DNA from: Candidatus Nomurabacteria bacterium GW2011_GWA1_36_15
GTDB taxonomy: Bacteria; Patescibacteriota; Minisyncoccia; Phycocordibacterales; UBA9973
Length of the DNA: 37,769 nt
Assembly (NCBI GenBank): GCA_000991415.1
Contig: LBRM01000010.1
Span: 1 to 37,769 of the forward strand
Direction of reading: 5' to 3'
Shown: positions 26,175 through 36,577 of the stretch, piece after piece
Layout of the letters: every line of letters starts with the position of its first letter
Numbering within the stretch: position 1 is the stretch's first letter
Notes under the pieces: generated by a model
The model's database searches: none
The model's input: only the letters and a program-made list of their open reading frames with translations
What the model was told of the DNA's origin: nothing
Translations under genes and position numbers: made by a program

Positions 26175-26277
26175 AGAAAAAGAACGATTTTAGTCGGTAC
26201 GGATTTTTTGAAGCTTAAAAAATCCTGAAGTTCTCGCGCCGTCGCGCTCGAAACCCCTTTAAAATCATTCTTTTTCT
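26175..26277. other. Stem-enclosed 67-nt repeat element, copy 2
   Basis: Arms 26175-26192/26260-26277 (17/18) around core 26193-26259, 64/67 identical to copy 1. Confidence 0.85.
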
Positions 26278-27595
26278 ATTTTAATTGCAGTTCCCAAAGA
26301 TAAGAATCTTTTTTATTTACAAAAAATAGGTAATTTTGTCCCCCATCTAAATTAAGTTTTATGCCATCTATCTCTTCTCCATTTTCTACTAAAACTGGAT
26401 CTGCTATCATTGTTGTGTTTCCGCTTTTGACATCTATTTTCCATATTTCATCCGAAAAAGAAATTTCTCCTTGATACCAAGAATCCGGATATTGAGCTTG
26501 CTCTATGAATCTCGGCACAGCGCAGTAGATAATATCACTTGCCGACCCCCCCCAGACACATTTTTCCGGCAAGGTCTTTACGCCGAGGAGATTTGAATTA
26601 CCCGTATCTCTATTGAAAACACTTAACGACAGATTATTGTTGCTATAAAGGACTATTCTTCCATTAGGGCTTGTGAGTGTTGTTAATCCATTTATCCCAC
26701 CTAGAATTTTATTAAAATCTTTTTTGTCCGGGTCAATTGCATACATATAACCCAAAACATTGGCAGAGGGTTTAGTTGTAATTGTAATCATTTTATTATT
26801 AGGCCAAGAAGACAGCCATTCTGTAAAAGGAGAATCAAACACTTGAACTCTTGCGTTCGTTTGTGGAACGAGGGTTATGCCCAGTGCGCCGTCTCCCACA
26901 TCAAATAAGTAAAATATTTTTGAAGTGTCTGGCGACACGCTTATATCAGAAATATTTTCTGGCAAAAAAGAACCCTTGATTTCATTTGTTCCCACAGAAT
27001 CTGATCCCAGGAATTCTTTTGGAAGAGCGCCAACGAAAGTTTCTATGGTTCTATTGTCTGTCTTTAAATAACGCATAATTACAGACTCCCCTTCGTTTCC
27101 GAAGAATGCTTCATATACTCTTGGTATTACTGATGAAGAAAATTTACGCTCGTCTATTTTGTCCGCGAAAGTCTGATAAATGTTTCCTGTAGCCTTATCT
27201 ACATACCTTAACATAGGCACAAATTCAGTCAGACCCCCTGAATCCCCTTTGGCAGGGGGAGTTAAATTATCCTCCTCCCCTGACACTTCTTTATATCTTT
27301 CTTTCATATATGTTCCATAACCTGCCACCGGGAAACTAGAAACCTTTTTTAAACTTACATTTTGCATTTCTTCTTCTGGGGCAGGCTCAAATCCAGAAAT
27401 ATCAGCCGGAGTCGTGGTGTCCGAAGGTGTTGCGGTTTTGCTTTTACCGAATGGAAGAAAATTTGCAAAAAAATTCGTGCCTTCTGTGTCATCTATTGTC
27501 TGCTCTTCGGGTTGATAAAAGTAAAAAAACACAAAAGCACCAGCTACTATGACCACTAGAACCATTATTAATAATATAAGATTTCTTTTTGACAT
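26276..27595 (-). CDS. Membrane-anchored hypothetical protein, possible beta-propeller-like ectodomain
   Basis: N-terminal TM then repeated strand-like segments; linked to the T4SS cluster. Confidence 0.55.
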   Translation of the reverse strand: MSKRNLILLIMVLVVIVAGAFVFFYFYQPEEQTIDDTEGTNFFANFLPFGKSKTATPSDTTTPADISGFEPAPEEEMQNVSLKKVSSFPVAGYGTYMKERYKEVSGEEDNLTPPAKGDSGGLTEFVPMLRYVDKATGNIYQTFADKIDERKFSSSVIPRVYEAFFGNEGESVIMRYLKTDNRTIETFVGALPKEFLGSDSVGTNEIKGSFLPENISDISVSPDTSKIFYLFDVGDGALGITLVPQTNARVQVFDSPFTEWLSSWPNNKMITITTKPSANVLGYMYAIDPDKKDFNKILGGINGLTTLTSPNGRIVLYSNNNLSLSVFNRDTGNSNLLGVKTLPEKCVWGGSASDIIYCAVPRFIEQAQYPDSWYQGEISFSDEIWKIDVKSGNTTMIADPVLVENGEEIDGIKLNLDGGQNYLFFVNKKDSYLWELQLK

Positions 27596-27599
27596 AAAA

Positions 27600-29414
27600 T
27601 TAATTATTTTGTGTTATACATTGATCATATAAACTAACTCTTAGTGGGGTTTCTTTGTTTACAAAAGCCTTAGGATTATTTTTCCCACCATCACAACTTC
27701 CCGAATGATACATTCTAAATGTTTTTTCAATATTTTTTCCACAAGATTCATATGCTCTTTTCATAATTTTTACTGCTGCTTCAATGTCTTTATTTACATC
27801 ATTTAATATTTCTTGAGCCCCTGTGGATCCTCCATGATTTGGACCAAAAGTTACACCAAAAAGACCAACAGAGTGAGAAAATCTCCAATCTATACTTGAG
27901 TTAGAATCATTATTTTTGAAACTGTTTTTGGTTATTAGATCATTATTTGGAGTGAACGTTGTTTTGTCATATTTTATACCAGAGTTTATAAAAGTTTTTC
28001 TCGATGGAACACCTACAAAAGGAACATTTTCATCGTGTCCAACTTGATTAGGTATACCACTAGATTCTCTTTGTATTGCAACCTGTAAAAGACAGTTAGG
28101 TATGTTGTTTGTTGTTGAGATAGTTTTTATTTTATCGTAATAACTTGTTTTCTTGAATTTTGTATCTGTTGTTTGTGTTTGTGATAATCTATATTCCCTT
28201 GCCGATTCTGGTTCTATCACTATTGTTGCCATTGGTAATTTATCTAAACACACACTTAAGAGTTGAGGGTTTATAGTATTTAATATTAAATAAGCACCTA
28301 AGGCTATGAGAAGTCCTAGTATCGCATTTCTGATTGTATCCTTGCCGGCTTCTTTAGAAGAAATAAGGTCACTAGTCATATACTCTATTCCTCCCATCAC
28401 AATCATTACCATAGCCAATACTGCAGCAATACCTATAACCAATTTAATTATTATATTTAAATAATTTCCAAACGGGCATGGGTTGGTGCAACTTCCCGGT
28501 ATAATATTTCCTTTTTCATCAAATTTACATCCGGGATCAGTTTGAATTGTATCTCCCAATCCAGGCAATGGAGCAAGTGGAGTATAAGTGGTGTCTGTAT
28601 CTTGTATACAAGCTGTTTTATCAGCATTTAATTTCTGTGGTAACACACAGTTTAGTGTAAGTATTACAGTATCTTTACAAATACCTTTAACTAAAACTTG
28701 TTTAGGGTCAATACAATCTTTTATTGTTATTGGAATACTAGGTTCGTATAATGTACCATTTAAAGTAGCGTTGGCTTTCAGTGTGAAAGTTCCTTCTATA
28801 AGAGAGCTATAATTAACAAAACAAGATTGAACCCGAGAAGGTCCAGGCATTGTGCATGTTTTGGGATTAAGACCAGTGTCATTTCCTAATGAAGAAAAAG
28901 AAACTATTTCTCCACCTATTTGTGTAATTGTTGTATTAGTAGCTATTACTTTTACAGTTTCTCCTATTTTTAAATTAACTTTTCCTGTTTGGGGGTCAGA
29001 TTTATCTGTAGAAATTGTTAGATTATTTTCTGTATTTTTGTTAGAACTTGGTGTGGTGAAGGCAACACTTGCCATTATATATTTTATAGTTTCACCCTCT
29101 ATCGCCATTCCGACATATTTTCCACCAGGACTTAATCCAGAAAATGATGAGCTGGCGTTTCCTTTAATGTCACTAGTAGTCTTTTGTGATTTAAAATATT
29201 TAGGTGTATGGGTGGGGTCAGTAACACCAACCTCAAAAGTTATTTTGGAACTTAGTCCAAGCCCTTTAGCATTTAAAGTGACCGATGTTGATTTTAATGC
29301 TGTAGTTGTTAATGTTGTTTCAGCAAAACTTTGATTAAAAGGAAAAAATAAACCAAATAAAAATATTGCTAAGTATGTTATAGTTATTATTTTTTTGAAT
29401 ATATTTGATTTCAT
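27600..29414 (-). CDS. Secreted protein with VirB2/TrbC-like TM pair and C-terminal lytic-transglycosylase-like domain
   Basis: Signal peptide; NYLNIIIKLVIGIAAVLAMVMIVMGGIEYMTSD...IRNAILGLLIALGAYLILNTINPQL; IPNCLLQVAIQRESSGIPNQVGHDE...SVGLFGVTFG. Confidence 0.65.
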   Translation of the reverse strand: MKSNIFKKIITITYLAIFLFGLFFPFNQSFAETTLTTTALKSTSVTLNAKGLGLSSKITFEVGVTDPTHTPKYFKSQKTTSDIKGNASSSFSGLSPGGKYVGMAIEGETIKYIMASVAFTTPSSNKNTENNLTISTDKSDPQTGKVNLKIGETVKVIATNTTITQIGGEIVSFSSLGNDTGLNPKTCTMPGPSRVQSCFVNYSSLIEGTFTLKANATLNGTLYEPSIPITIKDCIDPKQVLVKGICKDTVILTLNCVLPQKLNADKTACIQDTDTTYTPLAPLPGLGDTIQTDPGCKFDEKGNIIPGSCTNPCPFGNYLNIIIKLVIGIAAVLAMVMIVMGGIEYMTSDLISSKEAGKDTIRNAILGLLIALGAYLILNTINPQLLSVCLDKLPMATIVIEPESAREYRLSQTQTTDTKFKKTSYYDKIKTISTTNNIPNCLLQVAIQRESSGIPNQVGHDENVPFVGVPSRKTFINSGIKYDKTTFTPNNDLITKNSFKNNDSNSSIDWRFSHSVGLFGVTFGPNHGGSTGAQEILNDVNKDIEAAVKIMKRAYESCGKNIEKTFRMYHSGSCDGGKNNPKAFVNKETPLRVSLYDQCITQNN

Positions 29415-29420
29415 TTTGTA

Positions 29421-30401
29421 TTAAAACCTTACATTGATTTGTTTCTCTATGCTTTGGAAGAGCGTTCTAATATTATTAACGACAACTTTAATTGTGGCGC
29501 TTCCGGATTGTCCAGCTTCTGGTTTAATGGAAAGTATGTTTTTAGGACTTGGTGTTTGTATTTTTTCTCCATTTAAGGACCAATCGAAAACAAGATCTGC
29601 TGAATTTAGATTTTGGGGCGAAAAGAAATAGGGTTCAACTGTGAGTGTCTCCCCGTTGGGATTTATTGTAAATCCGTTATTTAAAGTTCTTTCCCATTTT
29701 ACACCGAGCGCTGGATCATTCTGATAGAAAAGTATTTTGGGGTTTGTCGTGTTTAAGGTTATTTTTCCGGAAGTGCTAGCTCCTCCAGATATATCGGATA
29801 CTTTTACTTCGATAATATTTCCTTTATCCAGATAGCTGTTTTGAAAAATAAAATAATTTTTACCCCAGCCGGAAGAATCGGATTGAGTTTTACTGTCTTT
29901 TTTCCAAACATAGGATAAATTATTGATATTTACTTTTCCGTTTTGGTTTATTATGCTTGGCACAGCCACTATTTTAAGTGTTCCCTGACTGGTGACCAAC
30001 GCCTTCCCTTTATAAAAAGGAGGGGTGTAAGAGTCGTAGGCCTCCCAAAGCATATCCAACTCTGCCGGTGTTATGGTCATTGTTTTTGATATACTTTGTC
30101 CGTCAACGGTGTCTATGGTCACGGACAAAACAGTAAAAGACCCGGTGTCTTCTGTTTTGAAGGAAAAAGATTTTTTTCCTATACCCCCGCTTGTTTCTTG
30201 ATCGTTTACGGACCAAAAGATATTTGCCTTGTCAAGATTGATGCTGTGACTATTTAAAGTGGCGTTTACACTTTGATTTTGACTAGGATATTGGGGTGAA
30301 ATACTAAGCACAATATCTGTGTCACGTACTTGAGCACGAGCGAAAAATCCCGCAAAAGCGGTGGTAAGTACTAATGTTAAAATTATATATTTTTTCCGCA
30401 T
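29421..30401 (-). CDS. Secreted Ig-like-domain hypothetical protein
   Basis: Signal peptide MRKKYIILTLVLTTAFAGFFARA and beta-rich repeats. Confidence 0.55.
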   Translation of the reverse strand: MRKKYIILTLVLTTAFAGFFARAQVRDTDIVLSISPQYPSQNQSVNATLNSHSINLDKANIFWSVNDQETSGGIGKKSFSFKTEDTGSFTVLSVTIDTVDGQSISKTMTITPAELDMLWEAYDSYTPPFYKGKALVTSQGTLKIVAVPSIINQNGKVNINNLSYVWKKDSKTQSDSSGWGKNYFIFQNSYLDKGNIIEVKVSDISGGASTSGKITLNTTNPKILFYQNDPALGVKWERTLNNGFTINPNGETLTVEPYFFSPQNLNSADLVFDWSLNGEKIQTPSPKNILSIKPEAGQSGSATIKVVVNNIRTLFQSIEKQINVRF

Positions 30402-30478
30402 TTTACTTTATAAACTTTATAACTTTATGAACTTTCCACCACTCAATTATATATCAGCTAGCAACTAGAACCTAGAAC

Positions 30479-32326
30479 CTAACCCTTCTCTTCTGTCTCT
30501 GTTTTTTCTAGGTCATGTTTTGCTTTCTTGATTGATAATATCTGAGATGGATCAGAAGTGATGATCTGGTCTTCCGTATAGGAAGAAATAACTTTTATGG
30601 CCACATGTTTTAGTCCGGCGAAGAAGATGCCCTCTCCTATTCCAGACTCTAGTAGCAGGTATTTTTCTTCGTCGGTAAGATTAAAAGTTTTTTGTAAAAC
30701 ATCAATAGTAGTCGGGGATTGTTTTAAGAGAAGTTGGATAGAAGAGTTAGTAATAATAGGAATGCCATAAGGAGATTTCATGAAATCTGCCGCATCTTGA
30801 GTGATGGTAGAAAGACCCAAGTAATATTTTCTTCCTCGTTTAGCGATAGAATATAGAAAAGATGCCGTATCTTCAGATTTCATCATCCACCACGCTTCAT
30901 CCACAACCAAAAGACGTTTTTTTAGATTTTTGCGTATAGTCACCCAAATATAATGCATCACAATATACATGGCGACTGGTTTTAATTCGTCTTCCATGTC
31001 CCGGATAGAAAATACTACAAATTTTTTATTAATATTTACGTTCGACGGCCTATTGAGAAAAGTAGACCAGGTGCCTTTGGTGTATTTGACCAATCTTTGC
31101 ATCACTGAATCGCTTCCTTCCATACCCCCTAATACCAATTCAAAATCTGAGAGAAGTGGTGGTTCAATATTTGAAAAATCTGAGTCGGGGGTTATGTCTT
31201 TTATAGCATAAGTTTCTGAAATGGCACGGTCCACCATGGAATCTTCCTCTGGAGTGAGGCCACCTAGCATCAATCTAAAAAGTCCGACTAAATTGATAAT
31301 ATTTGAACGAAGGACGTCTTCGGCTGACTCATCTTCACGTGGTATCGGTAAATCAAAAGGATTAATATGGTGGTCTGAAGAAAGAGAGATATTAAAATAT
31401 CGTCCCCCCACAGATTCAGCTAGGTATTCATATTCTCGTTCCGGGTCTATTACTATGATATCTACATCAAACATCAAAGATCTTAAGATTTCTAGTTTTG
31501 TTGCGTAACTTTTTCCTGAGCCAGACTTGGCAAAGGTCACAGAATTATAATTTTCCAATGAAAACCTGTCAAAAATTACCAAGCTTGAATTGTGCCTATT
31601 GACGCCATAAAGTATTCCCATATCGGAAGTTAAATCAAAAGAGACAAAAGGAAAAACACTGGAAAGTGGTTCGGAATTTAATTTTTGGTGAATGTCTAAC
31701 AAGTCATTGCCCAAAGGTATGACACTTTTGAAACCCTCTTCTTGTTGAAAGAGGGCCGGTTTAATATATATTAATCTTGATTCAAGTATTGATTTTATTT
31801 CGTTTTCAACTTTGTAAAGCTCCAGATCGTTATCAGCATAAACTGTAATATAAATACTGACGTCAAACATTTTTTGTTGTGCTTGGATTAGATTATCGCG
31901 GAGTCCCTCCAGATCTTGATAGGCGGTATCGAGCATCGGATCGCGAACCATTCCCTTTCCTTCACGCACGCTTATTTGACTTTGAACTTCGGCCACTTTT
32001 TTCTGAAATTGTCTCAAGGCGAGTGACGTATCTATAGGGTGGATGAAAATTGAAATGTCAAAGACTTTATCCAAATTGATTATAGGAGAAAACCAATTGT
32101 CACTTAAAAATCTGGGATAAGATATGATGAAAAAAGTACGAGCGATTTTATCACCTAGGTTTATAGACTTGGATTCAATTTTTAAAGCGGACGGCGCAAT
32201 AATATCTTGGAGTTCTAGCTTAGCTGATTCATAAATTTCTTCTGGTAATACTGCTAAAACAGAAGCACTTGCTCCAGCATTTTCGTCGTTTTTATTTTTT
32301 CCAAATAATTTATCTAGTATAGACAT
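30479..32326 (-). CDS. VirB4/TraC-like type IV secretion ATPase
   Basis: VTFAKSGSGKSYATKLE Walker A, DIIVIDPEREYEYL, LLVVDEAWWMMKSED Walker B. Confidence 0.9.
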   Translation of the reverse strand: MSILDKLFGKNKNDENAGASASVLAVLPEEIYESAKLELQDIIAPSALKIESKSINLGDKIARTFFIISYPRFLSDNWFSPIINLDKVFDISIFIHPIDTSLALRQFQKKVAEVQSQISVREGKGMVRDPMLDTAYQDLEGLRDNLIQAQQKMFDVSIYITVYADNDLELYKVENEIKSILESRLIYIKPALFQQEEGFKSVIPLGNDLLDIHQKLNSEPLSSVFPFVSFDLTSDMGILYGVNRHNSSLVIFDRFSLENYNSVTFAKSGSGKSYATKLEILRSLMFDVDIIVIDPEREYEYLAESVGGRYFNISLSSDHHINPFDLPIPREDESAEDVLRSNIINLVGLFRLMLGGLTPEEDSMVDRAISETYAIKDITPDSDFSNIEPPLLSDFELVLGGMEGSDSVMQRLVKYTKGTWSTFLNRPSNVNINKKFVVFSIRDMEDELKPVAMYIVMHYIWVTIRKNLKKRLLVVDEAWWMMKSEDTASFLYSIAKRGRKYYLGLSTITQDAADFMKSPYGIPIITNSSIQLLLKQSPTTIDVLQKTFNLTDEEKYLLLESGIGEGIFFAGLKHVAIKVISSYTEDQIITSDPSQILSIKKAKHDLEKTETEEKG

Positions 32327-32356
32327 TTTTTGTATTTACTTTCTACTTTATAAACT

Positions 32357-33001
32357 TTATGAACTTTCTACTTCAATCTTCCCTTCTAACTCACCCGGAT
32401 TGAAAACTTTATAAAATACTTCCACTACCTCTTCTGTTCCCAGTTGGGCCGATTTTATACCACAACGCGAAAGTCCTTGCTGTATGACACTTACCCTTTG
32501 TTCCAATTGGGACCTTTTTTCTTCGAAATCCAATTGATTTTTGAGTTCCTCTTCCTTTCTACTTTTTTTAGAAAACAAATTTTTAAATATTCCGGATTTA
32601 GGTTTTAAATTTACATGTGTATAGGGCACTACCACAAAAAAGTTTTTTGTCATGATGCTTACTGATTCGGTGAAATTTTTAATGAATTCTATGTATTCTT
32701 TTGTTTGTAGTTTTAGTAATGGTTCGCTTTGCACCCTCATTCTATTTTCTAAAAGCAAAAGATAAGGTCTGATGTCCAATCTTCTCGATTGTATTGATAT
32801 TTGTACAGAAAAATCTAAAGTATTTAGGAAGTTTTGAAACTGGAGTATTATAGCTTTTTGTTCCTCATCCGATTTTAGAGATAAGTTGATTGAATTAGCA
32901 AGCACAATTGCTCGGAGCCCTCCGTCTTTTAGGGCGATAATGCCATCACGGATTTCCTTGATTGGCACGAACTCTTGAGTTGCTTTTGCGTTTATTGCCA
33001 T
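32357..33001 (-). CDS. T4SS-associated protein resembling the VirB4/TraC N-terminal region
   Basis: FVPIKEIRDGIIALKDGGLRAIVLANSINLSLKSDEEQKAIILQFQNFLNTLDFSVQISIQSRRLDI. Confidence 0.65.
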   Translation of the reverse strand: MAINAKATQEFVPIKEIRDGIIALKDGGLRAIVLANSINLSLKSDEEQKAIILQFQNFLNTLDFSVQISIQSRRLDIRPYLLLLENRMRVQSEPLLKLQTKEYIEFIKNFTESVSIMTKNFFVVVPYTHVNLKPKSGIFKNLFSKKSRKEEELKNQLDFEEKRSQLEQRVSVIQQGLSRCGIKSAQLGTEEVVEVFYKVFNPGELEGKIEVESS

Positions 33002-33003
33002 AA

Positions 33004-33429
33004 TTATTTTTTTAAGTCCAGAACGTCTAAGCTCCAGGCTAAATCTCTAAGCTTGCTTCCACTGAGTTTTATTCCGCTTTGATTCATCGTTTCTCTTTTT
33101 AATTCAGCTGTCGCCTTTATTTCCTGTTGCTGTTTATTTTTTATTTTGATTTGATGTCTTTTCCAAATGTAAAGTTTATTCTGCATTGCATATTTTAATC
33201 CGGCCTCAATCATATTAATGAAAGGTTTGCCGTTAGGACGGTAAAAGACAAGGGCTGCAGATAATCCCGCTATGGTTAGAATAGGTATAGCACCTAGCCA
33301 TATTCCCAATAATTTAAACAATATGTAACATATTCCTGCCCCACCTACCAAATAAACAAACTGCTTAAAAGTAAATGGGCCAAAAATTTTGTCTTCTATT
33401 TCTAAAAATTGTGGTACTTTGAATTGCAT
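33004..33429 (-). CDS. PrgI-family membrane protein
   Basis: FKVPQFLEIEDKIFGPFTFKQFVYLVGGAGICYILFKLLG...FYRPNGKPFINMIEAGLKY. Confidence 0.8.
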   Translation of the reverse strand: MQFKVPQFLEIEDKIFGPFTFKQFVYLVGGAGICYILFKLLGIWLGAIPILTIAGLSAALVFYRPNGKPFINMIEAGLKYAMQNKLYIWKRHQIKIKNKQQQEIKATAELKRETMNQSGIKLSGSKLRDLAWSLDVLDLKK

Positions 33430-33433
33430 AAAT

Positions 33434-34072
33434 TTATTGTGGTATTTCCCTATATGGATCTATTTTAAGTTTTGTTTTTTCTTCCTCAGAATTTTTTGTC
33501 ATATTCGAGAGAGAGTGTTCCGTCTCAACTGTTGGAATTTGGAAAGATCCAGAAAGTTTTTTAGATAAAATTGAAGATGGCACTACCTCTTTTGGTTTGT
33601 CTGTATTTGCCGGTGGAGCGGAAAGCTCTTTTTGAACCGACAAATCCGGATTTTCTATTTTTTCTAACAATTCTTCTCTGCTTTCTAGGTGATTTTCTGA
33701 ATTTTTAGGTTCCCCCGTTTGTTTATCTTCAGATATTTTTTTTCTTTCAATGTTTTTTATGAGTTCTTCGCGGATTTTTTTAAAAACTTTTTCATTCATT
33801 TCGTTCACCAACTCATCCACTTGAGCTCTCACTATTCCCATCCTCTTTTCTAGTTCTTTTGGATAATCTTCTGGATTAATGAGCCCGCAGAGCAGTAGTT
33901 CTGTTTCAGTTTCGAGGTCTTCTAGTTGTGTATAGCTGTATCCTTTCTCTGTCCTCATTGACAAAATTGTTGTTTTCCAATCGACACCATCAATAGCACG
34001 CCTGCTTTCCTCTGACAGTGTTTCCTTGGCTTTGTCTATTTTTATTTTTAATAAATCTATCGTTGTATCCAT
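33434..34072 (-). CDS. Hypothetical protein in the T4SS cluster
   Basis: Operonic position; charged helical composition. Confidence 0.5.
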   Translation of the reverse strand: MDTTIDLLKIKIDKAKETLSEESRRAIDGVDWKTTILSMRTEKGYSYTQLEDLETETELLLCGLINPEDYPKELEKRMGIVRAQVDELVNEMNEKVFKKIREELIKNIERKKISEDKQTGEPKNSENHLESREELLEKIENPDLSVQKELSAPPANTDKPKEVVPSSILSKKLSGSFQIPTVETEHSLSNMTKNSEEEKTKLKIDPYREIPQ

Positions 34073-34096
34073 AATGTTTATTATATATTAATTATT

Positions 34097-36520
34097 TTAC
34101 TTTTTCTCTTCTTGTATGCCTGCAAGAATTTTATTTGCTGCTTCTCTTTCACCCCGGAAAGAATGTTGTCCACGAGAAGTTATAAAGTTTATAGTTTGTG
34201 ACCAGCCCCCTTGAATTGTTTTAGCATAATTTTCTCTTCTTGTTCTATTTTCTGCAACAACTTCATTTTGAGCCTCTTTTAATGCTTTTTCGGCGTCTTT
34301 AATAGGTTGTTCTTCAATTTTTAATTGTCTCTTTTTGTCTTCTACATTATCAACTGCAGAATCTCTATACAATCTTTGAGAATTTGCTTGTGCACTATTC
34401 CCACCAAATTTATCAATTGCATCTTTTAATTCTCTTTCGGTTTTGACGAGCTCCTTTTCCGCATCTGCTACTTCCTTAGTATAGGTTGCTATATTAGCCT
34501 GTCTCGTTGGATCTGATTTTGCTTTATCAAGATCGTCTAGTTTTTTATAAATATTTTGTTTTGATTTTTCGTCTTCTCCAACCTCAAGTTCTTTTGCTCT
34601 TTTTTGTCTATCTATTACTTTATCTGCTCTTGCTTTAGCAAACCCACCTTCTTTCGGTTTACCGATATTTGTAAGACCAGCATTAGCCAAACCCCTACCG
34701 CCAACTTTTATTCCACGAAGATCCATGCTTCCACTACCAGCAAACTTTCCAAAACTCCTAAGTTGTTTTGCACCGAAAGTCCCCCTTGCTTCTGCAGCTT
34801 TTAGTGCACCTGAACTTGCTATAGCAGCACCAGCTCTACCTAAGGTTGCTCTACCCAACATTGCCGTTCCACCAGTCGCCGCACCCAATGCCAAACCACC
34901 AGCCACTGCACCAATTTTGTTTACAGCCGCACCGATACTACCGGAGAGTTTTACAGCTAAGTGTTTAGCTTTTAACAAAAGAATAAAGATAATAGCAAAT
35001 GGGATTACTATACCCATCAAATGTTGTATTGTATCAGATCCTGTAGGATATATAGTAATAGTTTTAAGAAAATCAGTGAATAATATTATAATATATAAAA
35101 AGAATATAAAAAAAGGAGCAAGAAAGGCATTTTTTAATAAATCATCCCACCACTCTTTGTGACCGAAGCCCGGTATATTAAAAGGTATAGTATAAGATGC
35201 AAAAGCGATAGGAGAAAAAACCATAGATATCCAAAGAGATACAACCCTAGCTACAAAAAGAAGTGCTACCGAAAAGAAAATGTAAGCGGTAAATAAAGTA
35301 ATTACCAATGCCAGAATGGTTATAAATATAAAAGTACCCGCATTTTGGTCATATTCAGTTTGATCTGACATAATTTCTTGGGGATCAAATTTGTTAATTA
35401 TTCCAATTGAGACAGATTTTTGCCCACCAACACCAGCTTCAGAATCCTTTAAAGTTCCATCTGCATCTTGGGTGTTTGCATCTTTTGAGGTTATATTGTT
35501 GTAAAAAACTTTTGCCAGGATATTTGAAGCATCAATCACAACCTTTGTAGTAAATAAACTAAAATTTATAATCAAAGCAACCAAAATAACTGCACTAATT
35601 AGTTTTTTATTATCTGTGACATTTAAGCCAAGTATTGTTTTGAGGGCTACATAAAGAAGAGCAATTATGAAAAATATATTTGCTACATCTCGCACAGCGC
35701 CCCATGCTTTTTCTACAAAAGTATTATCATATGAAGAACTATTAGTGGAATAATATACAAAAAAATCAAGAAAACTTCCTGCTAATCTAGCTACCCAAGC
35801 AGAAGCTTCCCAAAATAAATAAAGTATTCCTGCAATACAACCTGTAAGATTTGGACTTAAAGGATTAAGGCTACAACCTAAGTCTAAACCACCGCCGGGT
35901 GTGTTGATTCCATCTGTTGGAGGATCGATAGGGAGATCTCCTTTTATTAATTCATCTTCTTTGGGAGTAGAAAAACTAGCTGATGTTCCAAATTTGTAAT
36001 AATTTTTATCAGTTGACCCGAATAAATCTATGCCTTTTCCACTATTTCCCAATGATGTATAGTAAAGTTCCGCTGTATAAGATTTATCAGCTGTGAGTCC
36101 ACCAACTGTTATATATTGGTCTGATATATTTGGTCCTATAAGAGTCCAAAAGTAAGGAACACCCGTTGTTTTTGTCACCTTTACTATTTCTACTGAAAAA
36201 TCATATGAAGAGACATAGTTACCATTTTCCATTATCACTAAAACTATACCTCTTGTTTGTAGTGAAACAGAACCAGTAAGAGCGTCATAATTTGCAAAAT
36301 GTATTTTTTCCCAATCAGATTGAGGTCCTTTGATGTTAACCAAAAATTCTGCTACCTTTTGACTTGAATTTTGCCAAACCACAGAACTTTCAGATAGAAG
36401 ATTATTATAGTTTGTCGATTGAGCTAATACAGTTTTATTTTTGAATCCACCCGAAACAGGCGCCAAGAAAATAGCTATCATGATCACCGATACTATTATT
36501 TTTTTCCAAAACTGTTTCAT
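34097..36520 (-). CDS. TrbL/VirB6-like polytopic membrane protein
   Basis: Signal peptide, multiple TMs with Gly/Ala-rich segment and C-terminal coiled coil, in VirB4/PrgI neighbourhood. Confidence 0.7.
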   Translation of the reverse strand: MKQFWKKIIVSVIMIAIFLAPVSGGFKNKTVLAQSTNYNNLLSESSVVWQNSSQKVAEFLVNIKGPQSDWEKIHFANYDALTGSVSLQTRGIVLVIMENGNYVSSYDFSVEIVKVTKTTGVPYFWTLIGPNISDQYITVGGLTADKSYTAELYYTSLGNSGKGIDLFGSTDKNYYKFGTSASFSTPKEDELIKGDLPIDPPTDGINTPGGGLDLGCSLNPLSPNLTGCIAGILYLFWEASAWVARLAGSFLDFFVYYSTNSSSYDNTFVEKAWGAVRDVANIFFIIALLYVALKTILGLNVTDNKKLISAVILVALIINFSLFTTKVVIDASNILAKVFYNNITSKDANTQDADGTLKDSEAGVGGQKSVSIGIINKFDPQEIMSDQTEYDQNAGTFIFITILALVITLFTAYIFFSVALLFVARVVSLWISMVFSPIAFASYTIPFNIPGFGHKEWWDDLLKNAFLAPFFIFFLYIIILFTDFLKTITIYPTGSDTIQHLMGIVIPFAIIFILLLKAKHLAVKLSGSIGAAVNKIGAVAGGLALGAATGGTAMLGRATLGRAGAAIASSGALKAAEARGTFGAKQLRSFGKFAGSGSMDLRGIKVGGRGLANAGLTNIGKPKEGGFAKARADKVIDRQKRAKELEVGEDEKSKQNIYKKLDDLDKAKSDPTRQANIATYTKEVADAEKELVKTERELKDAIDKFGGNSAQANSQRLYRDSAVDNVEDKKRQLKIEEQPIKDAEKALKEAQNEVVAENRTRRENYAKTIQGGWSQTINFITSRGQHSFRGEREAANKILAGIQEEKK

Positions 36521-36577
36521 TTTATTTTTTGATTTGTTTTTTGCTAACGTCTAGATCCTAATGCCTAGTGCCTAAAC

